A DNA stretch of 64,000 nt from Candidatus Bathyarchaeota archaeon A05DMB-2 (GTDB lineage: Archaea > Thermoproteota > Bathyarchaeia > Bathyarchaeales > Bathycorpusculaceae). The stretch's first letter is position 1; each line of letters starts with the position of its first letter. Location of the stretch: positions 62,001-126,000 of the forward strand of contig JAAKEZ010000003.1 in the NCBI GenBank assembly GCA_018475625.1. The letters run 5' to 3'. The notes under the pieces are model-generated. The model did not search any database and was not told where the DNA came from. It saw only the letters and a program-made list of their open reading frames with translations. Shown here piece after piece: positions 48,609 through 57,634 of the stretch. A program made the position numbers and the translations under genes.

Positions 48609-48770
48609 CTACATAATTTTGGGCGTTACTTCTTCCGCTTCCGTTATCGAAGCCACAGACACATTTATTTTCAGGAAAGCCTCCAGCACCGTGTCTCTGC
48701 TTTCTCCTTCCACGATGAAAATTACTCTTCCCTCGGGGTCCACAACAGTAGCAAGACTTAACCTTCGCAT
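48609..48770 (-). CDS. Small DUF3303-like protein, possibly frameshifted
   Basis: The 53-residue product reads GRVIFIVEGESRDTVLEAF and ITEAEEVTPK, like the ferredoxin-fold DUF3303/ACT-like small proteins. In the adjacent frame, 48831-48775, an MDAKACAVGAPKMLRDAS segment looks like a natural N-terminal half, so the real gene may span 48609-48831 with one base slip. Confidence is limited. Confidence 0.45.
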   Translation of the reverse strand: MRRLSLATVVDPEGRVIFIVEGESRDTVLEAFLKINVSVASITEAEEVTPKIM

Positions 48771-48951
48771 TCCTGACGCTTGCGTCTCGGAGCATTTTCG
48801 GCGCGCCTACAGCGCATGCTTTTGCGTCCATGGTCGGGCTTGATGACTGAGTTAACTACAAAAGTCGGCATTTTGTCATAAAAGCAAATCCTATCCGCTA
48901 ATTGGTGCATGGTGTTTATAAGAAATTAGGATACAGTCACAGACCAAGTTT

Positions 48952-49509
48952 TCAGAAGAGTTTTCTTGCTTTGTCCGAGTAGGCTTCAAGCGCATTCTCA
49001 GAAAATAAAACGAACACCACTTCGGTGAGTTTGTCTTCTTTTTCTAGAAACTCCTTCACCGCCTTTAAAGCTACAAGGCTCGCCTCTTCAACAGGGTAGC
49101 CGTATGCACCTGTGCTTACGGACGGAAACGCTACCGTCTTCAGCCCCTTAGACGTCGCCAGCCTCAGCGAGTTCTGATACGCTTGCTCCAGAAGTTCAGG
49201 TTCGCCGTGGTTTCCGCCGCGCCAAACGGGTCCAACTGTGTGGATGACGTATTTGGCTTTGAGGTTGCCGCCGGTGGTTATGACTGCCTTGCCTGCCGGG
49301 AGTCCGTTAGGCCATTCTGTTGCTCTTATGCGTTTACATTCTTCGAGTATTTGTGGTCCGCCCTTGCGGTGAATAGCTCCATCTACGCCTCCGCCGCCCA
49401 TAAGTGAGGAGTTTGCAGCGTTCACTATGGCGTCCGTGGAGGCTTCGGTTATGTCTCCCATGACCAGTCGCACGGTCGCTTTTCCAACCTTAAACTCGTT
49501 TGACGCCAT
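48952..49509 (-). CDS. Macrodomain ADP-ribose-binding protein/hydrolase
   Basis: The 185-residue protein has GDITEASTDAIVNAANSSL, GGGGVDGAIH and the FPSVSTGAYGYP loop, which are MacroD-type features. Such enzymes remove ADP-ribose from proteins or hydrolyse O-acetyl-ADP-ribose. The start is ATG 49509. It lies directly downstream of the LysE-like gene. Confidence 0.9.
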   Translation of the reverse strand: MASNEFKVGKATVRLVMGDITEASTDAIVNAANSSLMGGGGVDGAIHRKGGPQILEECKRIRATEWPNGLPAGKAVITTGGNLKAKYVIHTVGPVWRGGNHGEPELLEQAYQNSLRLATSKGLKTVAFPSVSTGAYGYPVEEASLVALKAVKEFLEKEDKLTEVVFVLFSENALEAYSDKARKLF

Positions 49510-49521
49510 CTTACATCGCCT

Positions 49522-50163
49522 TTACAATATTGCGCTTAAGGCTGACCACAGCGCGGAACTGAAGAACCACGCTCCAAACCCCACGAAAATGATGAAGCAG
49601 AATATGAAGATGCCGCTGTGCACTTTTTCGTTCCAGAAACGGCGCGACTTGAAAACCGCGAAAGCAACGACGGTGTACCAGAAGAAGTCGCAGAGCCAGT
49701 GAACAACCGCGAAAACGGAAAAACCCACTAACCCGAATTGTTGAGCGTTAATTATCAGCGCGGTGCCGATGGTTAACCACCACAGAACGAAACCCGCGTT
49801 TGCGGCGGTCGTCCAAATTCCAGCCACCAACGAGTCCCGTGTAGTGTGGAAATACTTTTCCTCAGCATTCTTCCTTTTACGGAAGGTTTGGATGCCCATA
49901 AGCATCATCACTAAGCCGCCGATCAGTCCCACGGTGATAGGCACAGCATCAGGGATGTCGAAGCTACTCAGCCAGTAGTAGATGAGGAACATTAATGGAA
50001 ACTCCACGACGCCGTGTCCGAGAGCGATGAGTAGCCCAGCGGTTTTGCTTTTCGCCGCTTTCTCCAGCGTAACCGCAAACAAGGGGCCAGGCAACAAAAC
50101 GCCCGACAGAGAAATGAGCACCACGGAAGCTAAGAACACGTAAAAGTTCGTAATGAACTCCGT
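49522..50163 (-). CDS. LysE/RhtB-family amino-acid exporter
   Basis: About six membrane segments and the SGVLLPGPLFAVTL segment typical of LysE translocators are present. The first helix begins EFITNFYVFLASVV, upstream of the GTG at 50139. The in-frame codons upstream of it include no ATG, GTG or TTG. An AGGAGG site (50171-50176) lies seven bases before ACG 50163, which is used as start; ATT 50154 or GTG 50139 are alternatives. Confidence 0.75.
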   Translation of the reverse strand, partial: TEFITNFYVFLASVVLISLSGVLLPGPLFAVTLEKAAKSKTAGLLIALGHGVVEFPLMFLIYYWLSSFDIPDAVPITVGLIGGLVMMLMGIQTFRKRKNAEEKYFHTTRDSLVAGIWTTAANAGFVLWWLTIGTALIINAQQFGLVGFSVFAVVHWLCDFFWYTVVAFAVFKSRRFWNEKVHSGIFIFCFIIFVGFGAWFFSSALWSALSAIL

Positions 50164-50208
50164 TTCTAAGCCTCCTTTAAATGATGTGCCAAAACGCTAT
50201 CTACAGCC

Positions 50209-50226
50209 GTATACAAAAGCATCACC
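50209..50226 (+). repeat. GTATAC-type 18-bp motif, copy A
   Basis: GTATACAAAAGCATCACC lies in the gap between the LysE and Tsr3 genes. It is the first of six copies. Confidence 0.65.
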
Positions 50227-50245
50227 AAAACACATTTTTCTCAGG

Positions 50246-50776
50246 TCAACACGTGCTCGCGTCACGGTAAATGTCGCCCTGGATCCTAATTACTTCCGCG
50301 CTATCATGCGCCGCCGCGTAACTCTCAAGCATTGCGTGGTTTAATTCGAGGAAGGTGTGACCCCAAACGAAAATCGAGAGCAAATCCTCCGCTTCCTTCT
50401 TGAATCCTGCGATGTAGAGCGCTGCGGCTAACGCTTCCGCCGTTGTCAGTTTGGTCGGTTTGCCGAAGTTTACTGGGTTCCCAGCAATCAGGATGGGTAG
50501 GCAGCGCGAGGTTCCTTTCACGTGGTTCAGCAGGACTTTTTCGGCGTGTTTCCAGCTGCAATCCAACGCCACCAACCCGTAATCTGCAACGCGGTCTCTG
50601 TCAGCAGGCGAGAACGCAATTTCCGAGAATGGGTTAAGCATCACAGCGCGGTTCGGTAAAAACCTCGTCCTGTTCACTACTCTTGCCAAGCCGTGGCGTT
50701 TCAGCTTCAAGCCAGTGCAGCGTTTCGGATCACACTGGTTGGCGTGGTATATGGTGATTTTAACTGGTTTTTCCAC
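50246..50776 (-). CDS. tsr3: Tsr3-like rRNA aminocarboxypropyltransferase
   Basis: The 176-residue product has the DUF367/Tsr3 pattern: DCSWKHAEKV, RCLPILIAGNPVNFGKP, AALYIAGF and FVWGHTFLELN. Tsr3 adds an aminocarboxypropyl group from S-adenosylmethionine to a small-subunit rRNA base. Start is GTG 50776, overlapping the end of the NAD(P)HX repair gene by 17 bases, so they share a transcript. Confidence 0.9.
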   Translation of the reverse strand: MEKPVKITIYHANQCDPKRCTGLKLKRHGLARVVNRTRFLPNRAVMLNPFSEIAFSPADRDRVADYGLVALDCSWKHAEKVLLNHVKGTSRCLPILIAGNPVNFGKPTKLTTAEALAAALYIAGFKKEAEDLLSIFVWGHTFLELNHAMLESYAAAHDSAEVIRIQGDIYRDASTC

Positions 50777-52310
50777 CTGTTTTTCGCACCTTTAGATGGC
50801 ACATCGGGTCATTTAGCACATAAGGAATCCACTTTAAAAGGTCGGTCGCCACAAGGTGATAGCCGATTTTCTCCGCCGCAAAATCTCCTGCAGCACCGTT
50901 AACAAATGCTGCTGCCACCGCAGCCTCAAACGCGTCAGTCTTCTGCGCCAGAAACGCTCCAACAATGCCTGAGAGCACGTCGCCAGTACCGCCCACAGTC
51001 ATGCCCGGATTCCCCGTGAAGTTCAGCTTGAACCGTTCCCCATTGCAAACCACATCTACTTGACCCTTCAGCAGAATCACAGCGCCCAGTTTCCCAGCGG
51101 TCTTTTGCACCTCAGCCACGCGGTCTTCAAGGCGCTCAGATATCTGTCTGCCCGCTAGAATGGCGTATTCGCCAGCGTGAGGCGTGAAAACAACCGGAAC
51201 TTTCAAAGGCCTTTTGTTTTCTGCGAAGGCTTTCAACCCGTCAGCGTCAAGAAGCAACGGCTTTCCGTTGTCTTCGACGGTGCTAACGAATGCCTTCACG
51301 AATTCTTTGGTTTTCGGATGCAAGCCCAGACCTGGTCCAAGCACGACTGCGTCAACCGCGTTAACATAAGCCTCTAATTCTGCCACGTTGCCGGGGTTCA
51401 GGTGGTCGCCGTCCAACTTCACCGTTATTAGGTCTGGCGAAATCGACGAGATTGCCCGGGCAGTTTTTTCTGGTGCCGCCAAGTACGTGATGTCCACGCC
51501 CGTCCGCAACGCAGCCAACGCAACAAGCGTGGGCGCTCCTGAAAACACTTCGCTGCCTCCGACGACCAGTAGCCGCCCAAAATCTCCCTTATGAGCGCTC
51601 AACGGTCGCGCTTTCGTGACGAGAAGCACGTCGCCTGGACCCGCATACGCTTCAAACTCTTCGGGCAAGCCGATGCCCTTAACAAGCAGTTCGCCCGTGT
51701 ACTTTTTGGCGTTCTCCAGCCCCGCCTTCGCCTTGTAAAACGTCAGCGTCACATCAGCTTTTACCGCTTCGCCCAAGACTTCGCCGGTGTCGGAGTCCAC
51801 TCCTGTGGGCACGTCCACAGCGATTTTGAAAGCGTTAAGCGAGTTTATGCGCTCCACAAACATCGAAATGGGCGGTTTGAGCCTGCCTTTTGTTCCCGTG
51901 CCCAGCAATGCGTCAACAATTACGTCTGCCTTCACAGTTGGCATGAGCGAACTGTCAGGCACCTCATAAATGGGAATTTTCTCGCGGAGAAATTGGAGAG
52001 CGCACCAGTTTCTTGCCGCGGCGTCATGTGTGATGTCTTTGCCTTTGCCCGCGAGTATCACGGAAACTGTGTAGCCCATGCTGAGCAGGTGCCGTGCAGC
52101 CACGAAGCCATCGCCGCCGTTTCCGCCTAAACCGCAAAAGACTGCGATTTTCGTATCTTGCGGGAACCGCGCCGCCACTTCGGCAGCAATATTGCGTCCG
52201 GCGTTTTCCATTAATTGAAGCAGGGTAACTCCGAAGTATTCCGCGTTGGCTTCCGCGGCTCGCATTTCTCGGCTGGTTATATATTGCGCGTTTTTCTTTT
52301 TGGTCGGCAT
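50760..52310 (-). CDS. nnr: Bifunctional NAD(P)HX epimerase/dehydratase
   Basis: The N-terminal epimerase half (about 10-220; GLGGNGGDGFVAARHL, DALLGTG) is fused to the ADP-dependent dehydratase half (about 230-500; GDFGRLLVVGGSE, TPHAGEYAILA, GNPGMTVGGTGDVLSG). The 516-residue enzyme repairs hydrated NAD(P)H. It is followed by tsr3. A TATA-like CTTTTATCG about 30 bases upstream of ATG 52310 may be its promoter. Confidence 0.95.
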   Translation of the reverse strand: MPTKKKNAQYITSREMRAAEANAEYFGVTLLQLMENAGRNIAAEVAARFPQDTKIAVFCGLGGNGGDGFVAARHLLSMGYTVSVILAGKGKDITHDAAARNWCALQFLREKIPIYEVPDSSLMPTVKADVIVDALLGTGTKGRLKPPISMFVERINSLNAFKIAVDVPTGVDSDTGEVLGEAVKADVTLTFYKAKAGLENAKKYTGELLVKGIGLPEEFEAYAGPGDVLLVTKARPLSAHKGDFGRLLVVGGSEVFSGAPTLVALAALRTGVDITYLAAPEKTARAISSISPDLITVKLDGDHLNPGNVAELEAYVNAVDAVVLGPGLGLHPKTKEFVKAFVSTVEDNGKPLLLDADGLKAFAENKRPLKVPVVFTPHAGEYAILAGRQISERLEDRVAEVQKTAGKLGAVILLKGQVDVVCNGERFKLNFTGNPGMTVGGTGDVLSGIVGAFLAQKTDAFEAAVAAAFVNGAAGDFAAEKIGYHLVATDLLKWIPYVLNDPMCHLKVRKTGGKTS

Positions 52311-52390
52311 GTTATGACCCTGAGTAGTGTATTGGCACTCGATAAAAGATAAGCATATCCTCGAAGGCTGGGTACGCGCCGTGGCGTTTG

Positions 52391-52408
52391 GTATACGAAA
52401 GCATCAAC
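52391..52408 (+). repeat. GTATAC-type 18-bp motif, copy B
   Basis: GTATACGAAAGCATCAAC lies between the NAD(P)HX repair gene and the RAM-domain gene. Confidence 0.65.
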
Positions 52409-52433
52409 CGTTTGCTACGCATCTATTTTTATG

Positions 52434-52703
52434 TTACTTGTTTTTCGGTCGGTGGCTCTTGCCCTTGTACTCTCGCGAAATTATCATCGTAGACGTTACA
52501 AGCACGTTCGGCACTGTCCGAACTCTCTCCGACAAGAATCCCTCCAACGCGTCCAGGTCTTCAGTTTCCATCTTGGCGATAACGTCGTATTCCCCGAAGA
52601 TGATGTCTGCCTGGAGGACCTCGGTAAACTCAACGAGTTTCTGGCATACTTCCCTCTCGGTTCCTGAGCTTACTTTGAACAGAACATAGGCTAGAACTGT
52701 CAT
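52434..52703 (-). CDS. Stand-alone Lrp/AsnC ligand-binding (RAM) domain protein
   Basis: The 89-residue protein reads AYVLFKVSSGTEREV, then ADIIFGEYDVIAKMETEDLD, and STMIISREYKG, which match the RAM domain without a helix-turn-helix. Such proteins bind amino acids or partner with full Lrp regulators. ATG 52703 is used because GGTGA lies five bases upstream. Confidence 0.85.
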   Translation of the reverse strand: MTVLAYVLFKVSSGTEREVCQKLVEFTEVLQADIIFGEYDVIAKMETEDLDALEGFLSERVRTVPNVLVTSTMIISREYKGKSHRPKNK

Positions 52704-52856
52704 TGTTTCACCATCAAGCCTATTGGTTGAGGAGCTTAAATTACTTTCCTTATCCTTCTGGAAAGGTTTATCCGCTGCCATGGCGCATATTTCACTGGTT
52801 CTCACGCAACTTATCCATTCGTGGAGAACTCTGCTCATTGTTTAGGTGAGAAATGT

Positions 52857-53582
52857 TTGAAAAAAGAACATGTCATCAGCAAAGAAGATGCTCTGGTGAT
52901 AGTAGACGTTCAGAATGATTTTCTCCCAGGTGGCGCATTGCCCGTCCCTGAAGGCGACCAAGTGATTCCAGTGCTTAACGACTACGCGAAGATATTCCAG
53001 AAGGCTGGCGCAAAAGTTTTTGCCACGCGTGACTGGCATCCTCCAAACCACATTTCTTTCAAAGCTCAAGGTGGTCCCTGGCCGCCTCACTGTGTTCAGC
53101 AAAGCGAAGGCGCGAGGTTCAGTCCAGCCCTCAAGCTTCCTGAAGGCACTGAAATCATCTCGAAAGCTACCGATCCGGCTAAAGAGAGCTACTCGGGTTT
53201 CGACGGCACCGAACTCGCAGCTAAACTGAAAGCCCGCGGCACCAAACGAGTTTTCGTGGGCGGATTAGCAACTGATTACTGCGTTTTGAACACGGTTCTC
53301 GACGCGCTCAAACAGGGCTTTGACACTGTTCTGCTTTTGGACGCTACCCGCGGCATAAACGTGAAACCAGGCGACGTGAACCGCGCAATTGACCTGATGA
53401 CTGCGAAAGGCGCCGACCAAGCCACGTTGGATGATTTTCCAGACTCCCTTGAGACCCCACTCCACGAGGAACCCACAGCGGAAGCGATAGCGGACAAGCC
53501 CTTGTCTAAACTGGAGATAAAGAGGAAAGCGCGGATGAGACCCCGCGGACCTTACAAGCGAGTCCGCACTGAACGAGGGTAG
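52857..53582 (+). CDS. pncA: Nicotinamidase/isochorismatase-family hydrolase
   Basis: Catalytic Asp (VDVQNDFLPGGAL), Lys (TDPAKESYSGF) and Cys (GLATDYCV) form the nicotinamidase triad; the metal-site DWHPPNH is also present. It turns nicotinamide into nicotinate for pncB. TTG 52857 is used because AGGTGAG lies six bases upstream. A C-terminal basic tail of about 45 residues (KRKARMRPRGPYKRV) is longer than usual. Confidence 0.9.
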   Translation: MKKEHVISKEDALVIVDVQNDFLPGGALPVPEGDQVIPVLNDYAKIFQKAGAKVFATRDWHPPNHISFKAQGGPWPPHCVQQSEGARFSPALKLPEGTEIISKATDPAKESYSGFDGTELAAKLKARGTKRVFVGGLATDYCVLNTVLDALKQGFDTVLLLDATRGINVKPGDVNRAIDLMTAKGADQATLDDFPDSLETPLHEEPTAEAIADKPLSKLEIKRKARMRPRGPYKRVRTERG

Positions 53583-54061
53583 AGAACCGTCGTTTCTGGA
53601 CTGCTAGCAAGCACTGCCCTTCCTTTTTGCAAAGCTGCCCTGCTTTTAATTACTACAGTCTCTAAACCAGCATGTTTTATCCGAATCTAAACGAACCTTA
53701 TAAATACATGAAACTTGAGAGCGAAAAAATGGATCCGATAAAGAATGCCTCGGCTTTTTCACGGAGAAACACTGTGAAATTAACGGAGTTTCAGATCGAT
53801 TATCCTCATTGAGGCTCGATTGGAAGCACCTGTTTACCATAAGCTCACGCTGTTTTTCTGTTTTCTGCTTCCGAATAATCTTCGAATGGTCACATTTTAC
53901 AATAAAAAGTTAAAAAATCACGTTTATATGTTTAGGATTAACGGCAAAGGATTAAATGTTCACGCTTCTGCTGCCGTTTTCGAAGCTGGAAAATCGAAAT
54001 CTAATGCGCAGGCGTTTGCCTAGAGAAAAGCTGTCAGAGGATGCTTGGTGCAAGCGGCGGA
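53583..54061. other. Intergenic region after pncA
   Basis: No clear gene in about 480 bases. A TATA-like CTTATAAATA (53697-53706) is followed 23 bases later by ATG 53729, which opens a 27-codon frame of unknown meaning; it could start a small RNA or peptide. The rest is AT-rich with no recognised signal. Confidence 0.4.
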
Positions 54062-54478
54062 TTATTGTTCGCCCATCACCTGTATGATGACTGTACGCTT
54101 TCGCGGGTAAACGTCTGTCTCCACAAAGAGCAAAGACTGCCACGTTCCAAATTCCACGCGTCCGTCAATCACGGGCAGTGTCTTGTCAGGCGGCAGAAGC
54201 ATGGAGCGGAGGTGGGCGTGAGCGTTAGATGGGTGCTGATAGGCGCGGTGTTTGGGCGCTGTCTCATCCAGAAACGCTTTGATATCGTTAAGCAAGGCGT
54301 AATCGTTCTCCGCCAAGATAAGTATGCCCGTGGCGTGCGGCGCGAAAACGTGGACTATGCCGTTTTTTACGCCAGACTTGCATACTGCCTCCTGAACTTC
54401 CTCTGTCAAATCGACAAAATCTATCTCGCCATTGGTAGAGAAAACGCGGCGCACATTGAAAACCTTGAAATCGGACAT
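54062..54478 (-). CDS. YjbQ/UPF0047-family protein
   Basis: The 138-residue protein has VHVFAPHATGILILAENDY and HPSNAHAHLRSMLL, then RVEFGTWQSLLFVETD, the conserved YjbQ segments. Members have thiamine-phosphate-synthase-like activity in vitro but unclear physiological role. It is a single gene with no partner. Confidence 0.9.
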   Translation of the reverse strand: MSDFKVFNVRRVFSTNGEIDFVDLTEEVQEAVCKSGVKNGIVHVFAPHATGILILAENDYALLNDIKAFLDETAPKHRAYQHPSNAHAHLRSMLLPPDKTLPVIDGRVEFGTWQSLLFVETDVYPRKRTVIIQVMGEQ

Positions 54479-54574
54479 CCGTGTACCAACGATTGTCTAT
54501 CATTTATCGTCGCTGAAAAATGTTTCTCCTCAACGGGCAGCCCGCTGTGATTTGGCTTGCGGCGAATATGTTTT

Positions 54575-54592
54575 GTTGATGCTTTTGTATAC
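54575..54592 (-). repeat. GTATAC-type 18-bp motif, copy C
   Basis: The plus strand reads GTTGATGCTTTTGTATAC. The flanks GGCTTGCGG (from 54554) and CCGAAGCC can pair with one bulge, putting the motif in a loop. Confidence 0.65.
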
Positions 54593-54631
54593 GAACACCG
54601 AAGCCACAGGTACGGCTACTCTGGTGAAATC

Positions 54632-54670
54632 TGGTGACAGATAAGCTCTATGGTAATCCATTTGTCACCA
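54632..54670. promoter_or_regulatory. Inverted repeat TGGTGACA-N23-TGTCACCA
   Basis: Perfect 8-bp arms in the gap between the YjbQ and LonB genes. Possible operator or RNA hairpin; no gene start is close on either side. Confidence 0.4.
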
Positions 54671-54769
54671 AGTTCACTGTGGCACAACGTCAGCATGCAT
54701 GATGGCTGGGATTTTAAACAGCTTAGCCTACTCCTGCTACGGACAAATATGGTTCTCAATCGAAAAAGG

Positions 54770-54789
54770 CTGGAAAAAGCCGTTTCCAG
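54770..54789 (-). terminator. Terminator-like hairpin after lonB
   Basis: On the minus strand CTGGAAA-CGGCTT-TTTCCAG forms a 7-bp stem followed by CCTTTTTCG, 15 bases after the LonB stop. Confidence 0.5.
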
Positions 54790-54804
54790 TTGCGTTCTTC
54801 CAAG

Positions 54805-57042
54805 TTAGCGTTTGAATTTTCGAATAGGCACCTGGAGAATTTGCTGCTCGACTAAGCATTCTTTCAGGTAATCCTCTAGCGTAGCAGCTGGAACCACGTC
54901 GATTGTGTAGTCTCTTGCGTCAACCGAATGCATGAAATTCTTCTGCGGGATAACCACTTTCTTGAAACCCCAGGCTTCAGCGGCTTTGATTTTCTCGTGG
55001 ACTCCGCCAACAGCTGTCACTTGTATGGAGTCGCTGACGCTGAGGTTTATTTCGCCTGTTACGGCCACATCTTGCCGGATGGGTTTGCCCTCGATGAGTG
55101 AACACAGGAGAATTGCCATGGTAACGCCTGCAGATGGGCCATCCACGCCGTAAGACTGAGCAAAGTCGATGTGCGTCAAGTAGTCTTGCGCTATGTCCAC
55201 GCCGTACTTTTGAAGGATTACGCTGCGAACTTTGGCAATGCTGTCTGAAATGAAACTTTGACCTTTGGCGACACCTGTTACTCTGTAATAGCCTTTAAGC
55301 GGATGGTCACGTGGAAGCTCATTTTTCTTAACCATTTGAGCTTTCACACTGAGGACGTTCCCCGTCATCTCACCGCTATAGGGGTCATGCACAACCGCCA
55401 GCCCGTATATTTGTCCGAGCTTCACGCCTTCAGGCTTGATTTCTAACAGCTTGCCCCTCTCGTTCATCTCATGTTCCAGCAACTGTTTCTGGATGGTTTT
55501 GCAGTGCTCATTCAAGGCTTCCAACACGTGGCGCCGCTCGACCACTTTGCAGTCTTCGTTCATGGCTAATGTTGCAGCGGTCTTAATTATGGAAATCAAT
55601 GGTCTGAATCGCGTCGATAACGCATCACGCTTATTGCTTCGCCGTCTGCCTTCTTCAACTATCTCGATGCAGGCGGCTCGGCTGAACGGCAGCAGGTTGA
55701 AGCGTTTGACTTCCTGCGCGATGAACTGGACATATTTGCGCCTGTTCTCCAGCGTGTTAGGCATGTCGTTGTTCATGCGTACAACCTTGCCATAGCCGTA
55801 GATGCGGTCCATAAGTGCGGGGTGAATCTGTCCTATGCTGTCGAAGTTTCCGGCGCCCACCAGGAAAGTGATGGCTGGAACGGGTTCAGTGGAAACTGCC
55901 ATAGCTGCTGTGTCCCCGCCATGCCATCTTCCCCTTAAAGTAATCGGCAGCTGTCCATCTTCCAAGACGGTTAGCAGCGTGACTGCTTCTTCGGGGTCAA
56001 GGTTCTTGATCTCGTCGATGTACAGTATTCCAAGCGAAGCCACATGGACATCCCCTGCGGTTACCCGCTGATGTTCAGGCGTGCCCATTCCACCTGTTTG
56101 AAATGGGTCCCATGCAACCGAACCAAAAAGCTGTGGGTTTCTGTGGCCTGTCGCATCTACGAATGGTGCTTTTCCTGAGCTGTTGTCCACCAGTAGTTTT
56201 GGGACGTCGGATTGCTGGGCGCCTCCGATGCCGCGGAAGTTGCTCATTCCGCCTATGCGTGTGAACCACCATATGAAGACGCTGAAGAAGATTAGGCTTC
56301 CTCCAGGGATGAAGGTAAGCGGAACCACGTTGATGAATCGGTCAATAAAGTACGCTGAAAAGTTGTCAGAGTATAGTTCCTTCCAGGATGTGCCGCCTAT
56401 GGATTGCCCGTTGATGTTCCATGTGTGCCACGCGTCGTACATGAAGTACATGCCTAATCCTAACAGAAACAGCCCTAACGCAAGCATCAGAATCTGTATA
56501 GCCCTCAGACCCACCTTGGTTGTGAACTTGCGCTTGAGCTCTTTCCGCTGCTCTCTCTGCAGAATCTTTTTCCCTTCCCCCTCCTTGTGTATGGACACGC
56601 GGGGTTGGCTGGGCATGGCTGGGTTTTTCCAAGCAACAACATCGAAGAGTTTTATGCCGTTCTCTTTGTAGACTTGCGTAAGTTTTTCTGCTAAAGCTCT
56701 TCCGAGGAGAGACTTTCCGGTTCCGGGGTCGCCCAGAAGCAGCAGGTAGGGTCCGGGGTTTATCACGGTTTTCGCCATGGGCTTCGTTTCGTTTGGTTTG
56801 CTCCAGCTTGAGTACCACTGCGTCTGCTCTAAATGCTTGAGCTTGTGGGTCCACTCGTTGAGACATAGAAAGCACTCGCTTAGAGCTTGCTCTTGGCCTA
56901 TAACCCAGTTTATCATGCTATCGTCAACTGGGAAACCTTCGGTGGTTTTGAATGTGCCCCAGTTCCACCTCACATTAACTGTTCGTCCCTGTACGGTGCG
57001 GGTAAGCGTTTCCGAGCCTTCCCCAAAATGGTCAAAAGACAC
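54805..57042 (-). CDS. lonB: Membrane-anchored archaeal Lon protease
   Basis: The N-terminal AAA+ domain has Walker A GDPGTGKS (104-111) and Walker B LGILYIDEI. Two membrane segments (about 178-202 and 240-260) are inserted between A and B, as in archaeal LonB. The C-terminal protease domain has catalytic Ser 637 (GPSAGVT) and Lys (HEKIKAAE, about 684). It degrades damaged or regulatory proteins at the membrane. GTG 57042 follows GAGGAGGAG by six bases. Confidence 0.95.
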   Translation of the reverse strand: MSFDHFGEGSETLTRTVQGRTVNVRWNWGTFKTTEGFPVDDSMINWVIGQEQALSECFLCLNEWTHKLKHLEQTQWYSSWSKPNETKPMAKTVINPGPYLLLLGDPGTGKSLLGRALAEKLTQVYKENGIKLFDVVAWKNPAMPSQPRVSIHKEGEGKKILQREQRKELKRKFTTKVGLRAIQILMLALGLFLLGLGMYFMYDAWHTWNINGQSIGGTSWKELYSDNFSAYFIDRFINVVPLTFIPGGSLIFFSVFIWWFTRIGGMSNFRGIGGAQQSDVPKLLVDNSSGKAPFVDATGHRNPQLFGSVAWDPFQTGGMGTPEHQRVTAGDVHVASLGILYIDEIKNLDPEEAVTLLTVLEDGQLPITLRGRWHGGDTAAMAVSTEPVPAITFLVGAGNFDSIGQIHPALMDRIYGYGKVVRMNNDMPNTLENRRKYVQFIAQEVKRFNLLPFSRAACIEIVEEGRRRSNKRDALSTRFRPLISIIKTAATLAMNEDCKVVERRHVLEALNEHCKTIQKQLLEHEMNERGKLLEIKPEGVKLGQIYGLAVVHDPYSGEMTGNVLSVKAQMVKKNELPRDHPLKGYYRVTGVAKGQSFISDSIAKVRSVILQKYGVDIAQDYLTHIDFAQSYGVDGPSAGVTMAILLCSLIEGKPIRQDVAVTGEINLSVSDSIQVTAVGGVHEKIKAAEAWGFKKVVIPQKNFMHSVDARDYTIDVVPAATLEDYLKECLVEQQILQVPIRKFKR

Positions 57043-57376
57043 GTCTTCTCCTCCTCATGTTTCATAGTCTTTCTGTCGTAGAATCAATTAAAGCACTTAT
57101 TTCAAAATCAGGAATATTACTGAAACGTGGCGAATTCGGCTTTACAGCCCTCAGAATTTACGGCTTGTCGTTTAAACTCATTTCCCAGATAAGGCAGTTT
57201 TCACGCTTGTTTTGCGCCAAAAAGCCACATGCTTTCTGGTAATTAATCGAATTTAAACAAGCACCAAAACAGGTTAATCCTTCAACACTCAGTCCAAATA
57301 TGAAAAGCCTAAAACAAGCTTAAAACGGCAAAAAAGCCTTTTTCTGTCCTTTTCAACTCTTGTTTTCGGGCTTGCC

Positions 57377-57424
57377 CATGGAGATTATCGTGACTTCATA
57401 TAAGTACTGTCGAAAATCTCCATG
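57377..57424. other. Hairpin CATGGAGATT-N28-AATCTCCATG
   Basis: Perfect 10-bp arms enclose TATCGTGACTTCATATAAG and a following GTCGA that can extend the fold. It lies in the gap upstream of lonB and hjc and may be part of a structured RNA. Confidence 0.45.
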
Positions 57425-57600
57425 CCAAACCAGCAGGGGTATTTTTCGAGTTTGCTTCGAAGTTTCGCGTGGTTTTTCCCTAGCATTAGACAGTTCTCTG
57501 CCTCTTTGAGGAACGGCGTTGTTCAGTGTTTAGAGAAACTCCTTCAGCAGAGGCGTGCTTGTCGGTTGCGTGCGTCTTGAACAGTTGCGACGAGGTTGAG

Positions 57601-57634
57601 CGCTCCGGTGGTGATGCTTCTGTATTCCGGAGCG
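57601..57634. other. Hairpin CGCTCCGG-N18-CCGGAGCG with a GTATAC-type motif in the loop
   Basis: The perfect 8-bp stem encloses TGGTGATGCTTCTGTATT, which is copy F of the dispersed motif. Confidence 0.55.
57610..57627 (-). repeat. GTATAC-type 18-bp motif, copy F (variant)
   Basis: The minus strand reads GAATACAGAAGCATCACC, three changes from the consensus. It is oriented opposite to copy D, 270 bases away. Confidence 0.5.

Larger units (their letters stand above)
54479..54804. other. Intergenic region between the YjbQ and LonB genes
   Basis: It contains copy C of the GTATAC motif, the inverted repeat TGGTGACA/TGTCACCA (54632-54639/54663-54670) and the LonB terminator. No gene was seen. Confidence 0.5.

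Noticed and set aside
53820-54023. 67-codon ORF after pncA
   Set aside because: No ribosome site, low-complexity start and no family pattern.
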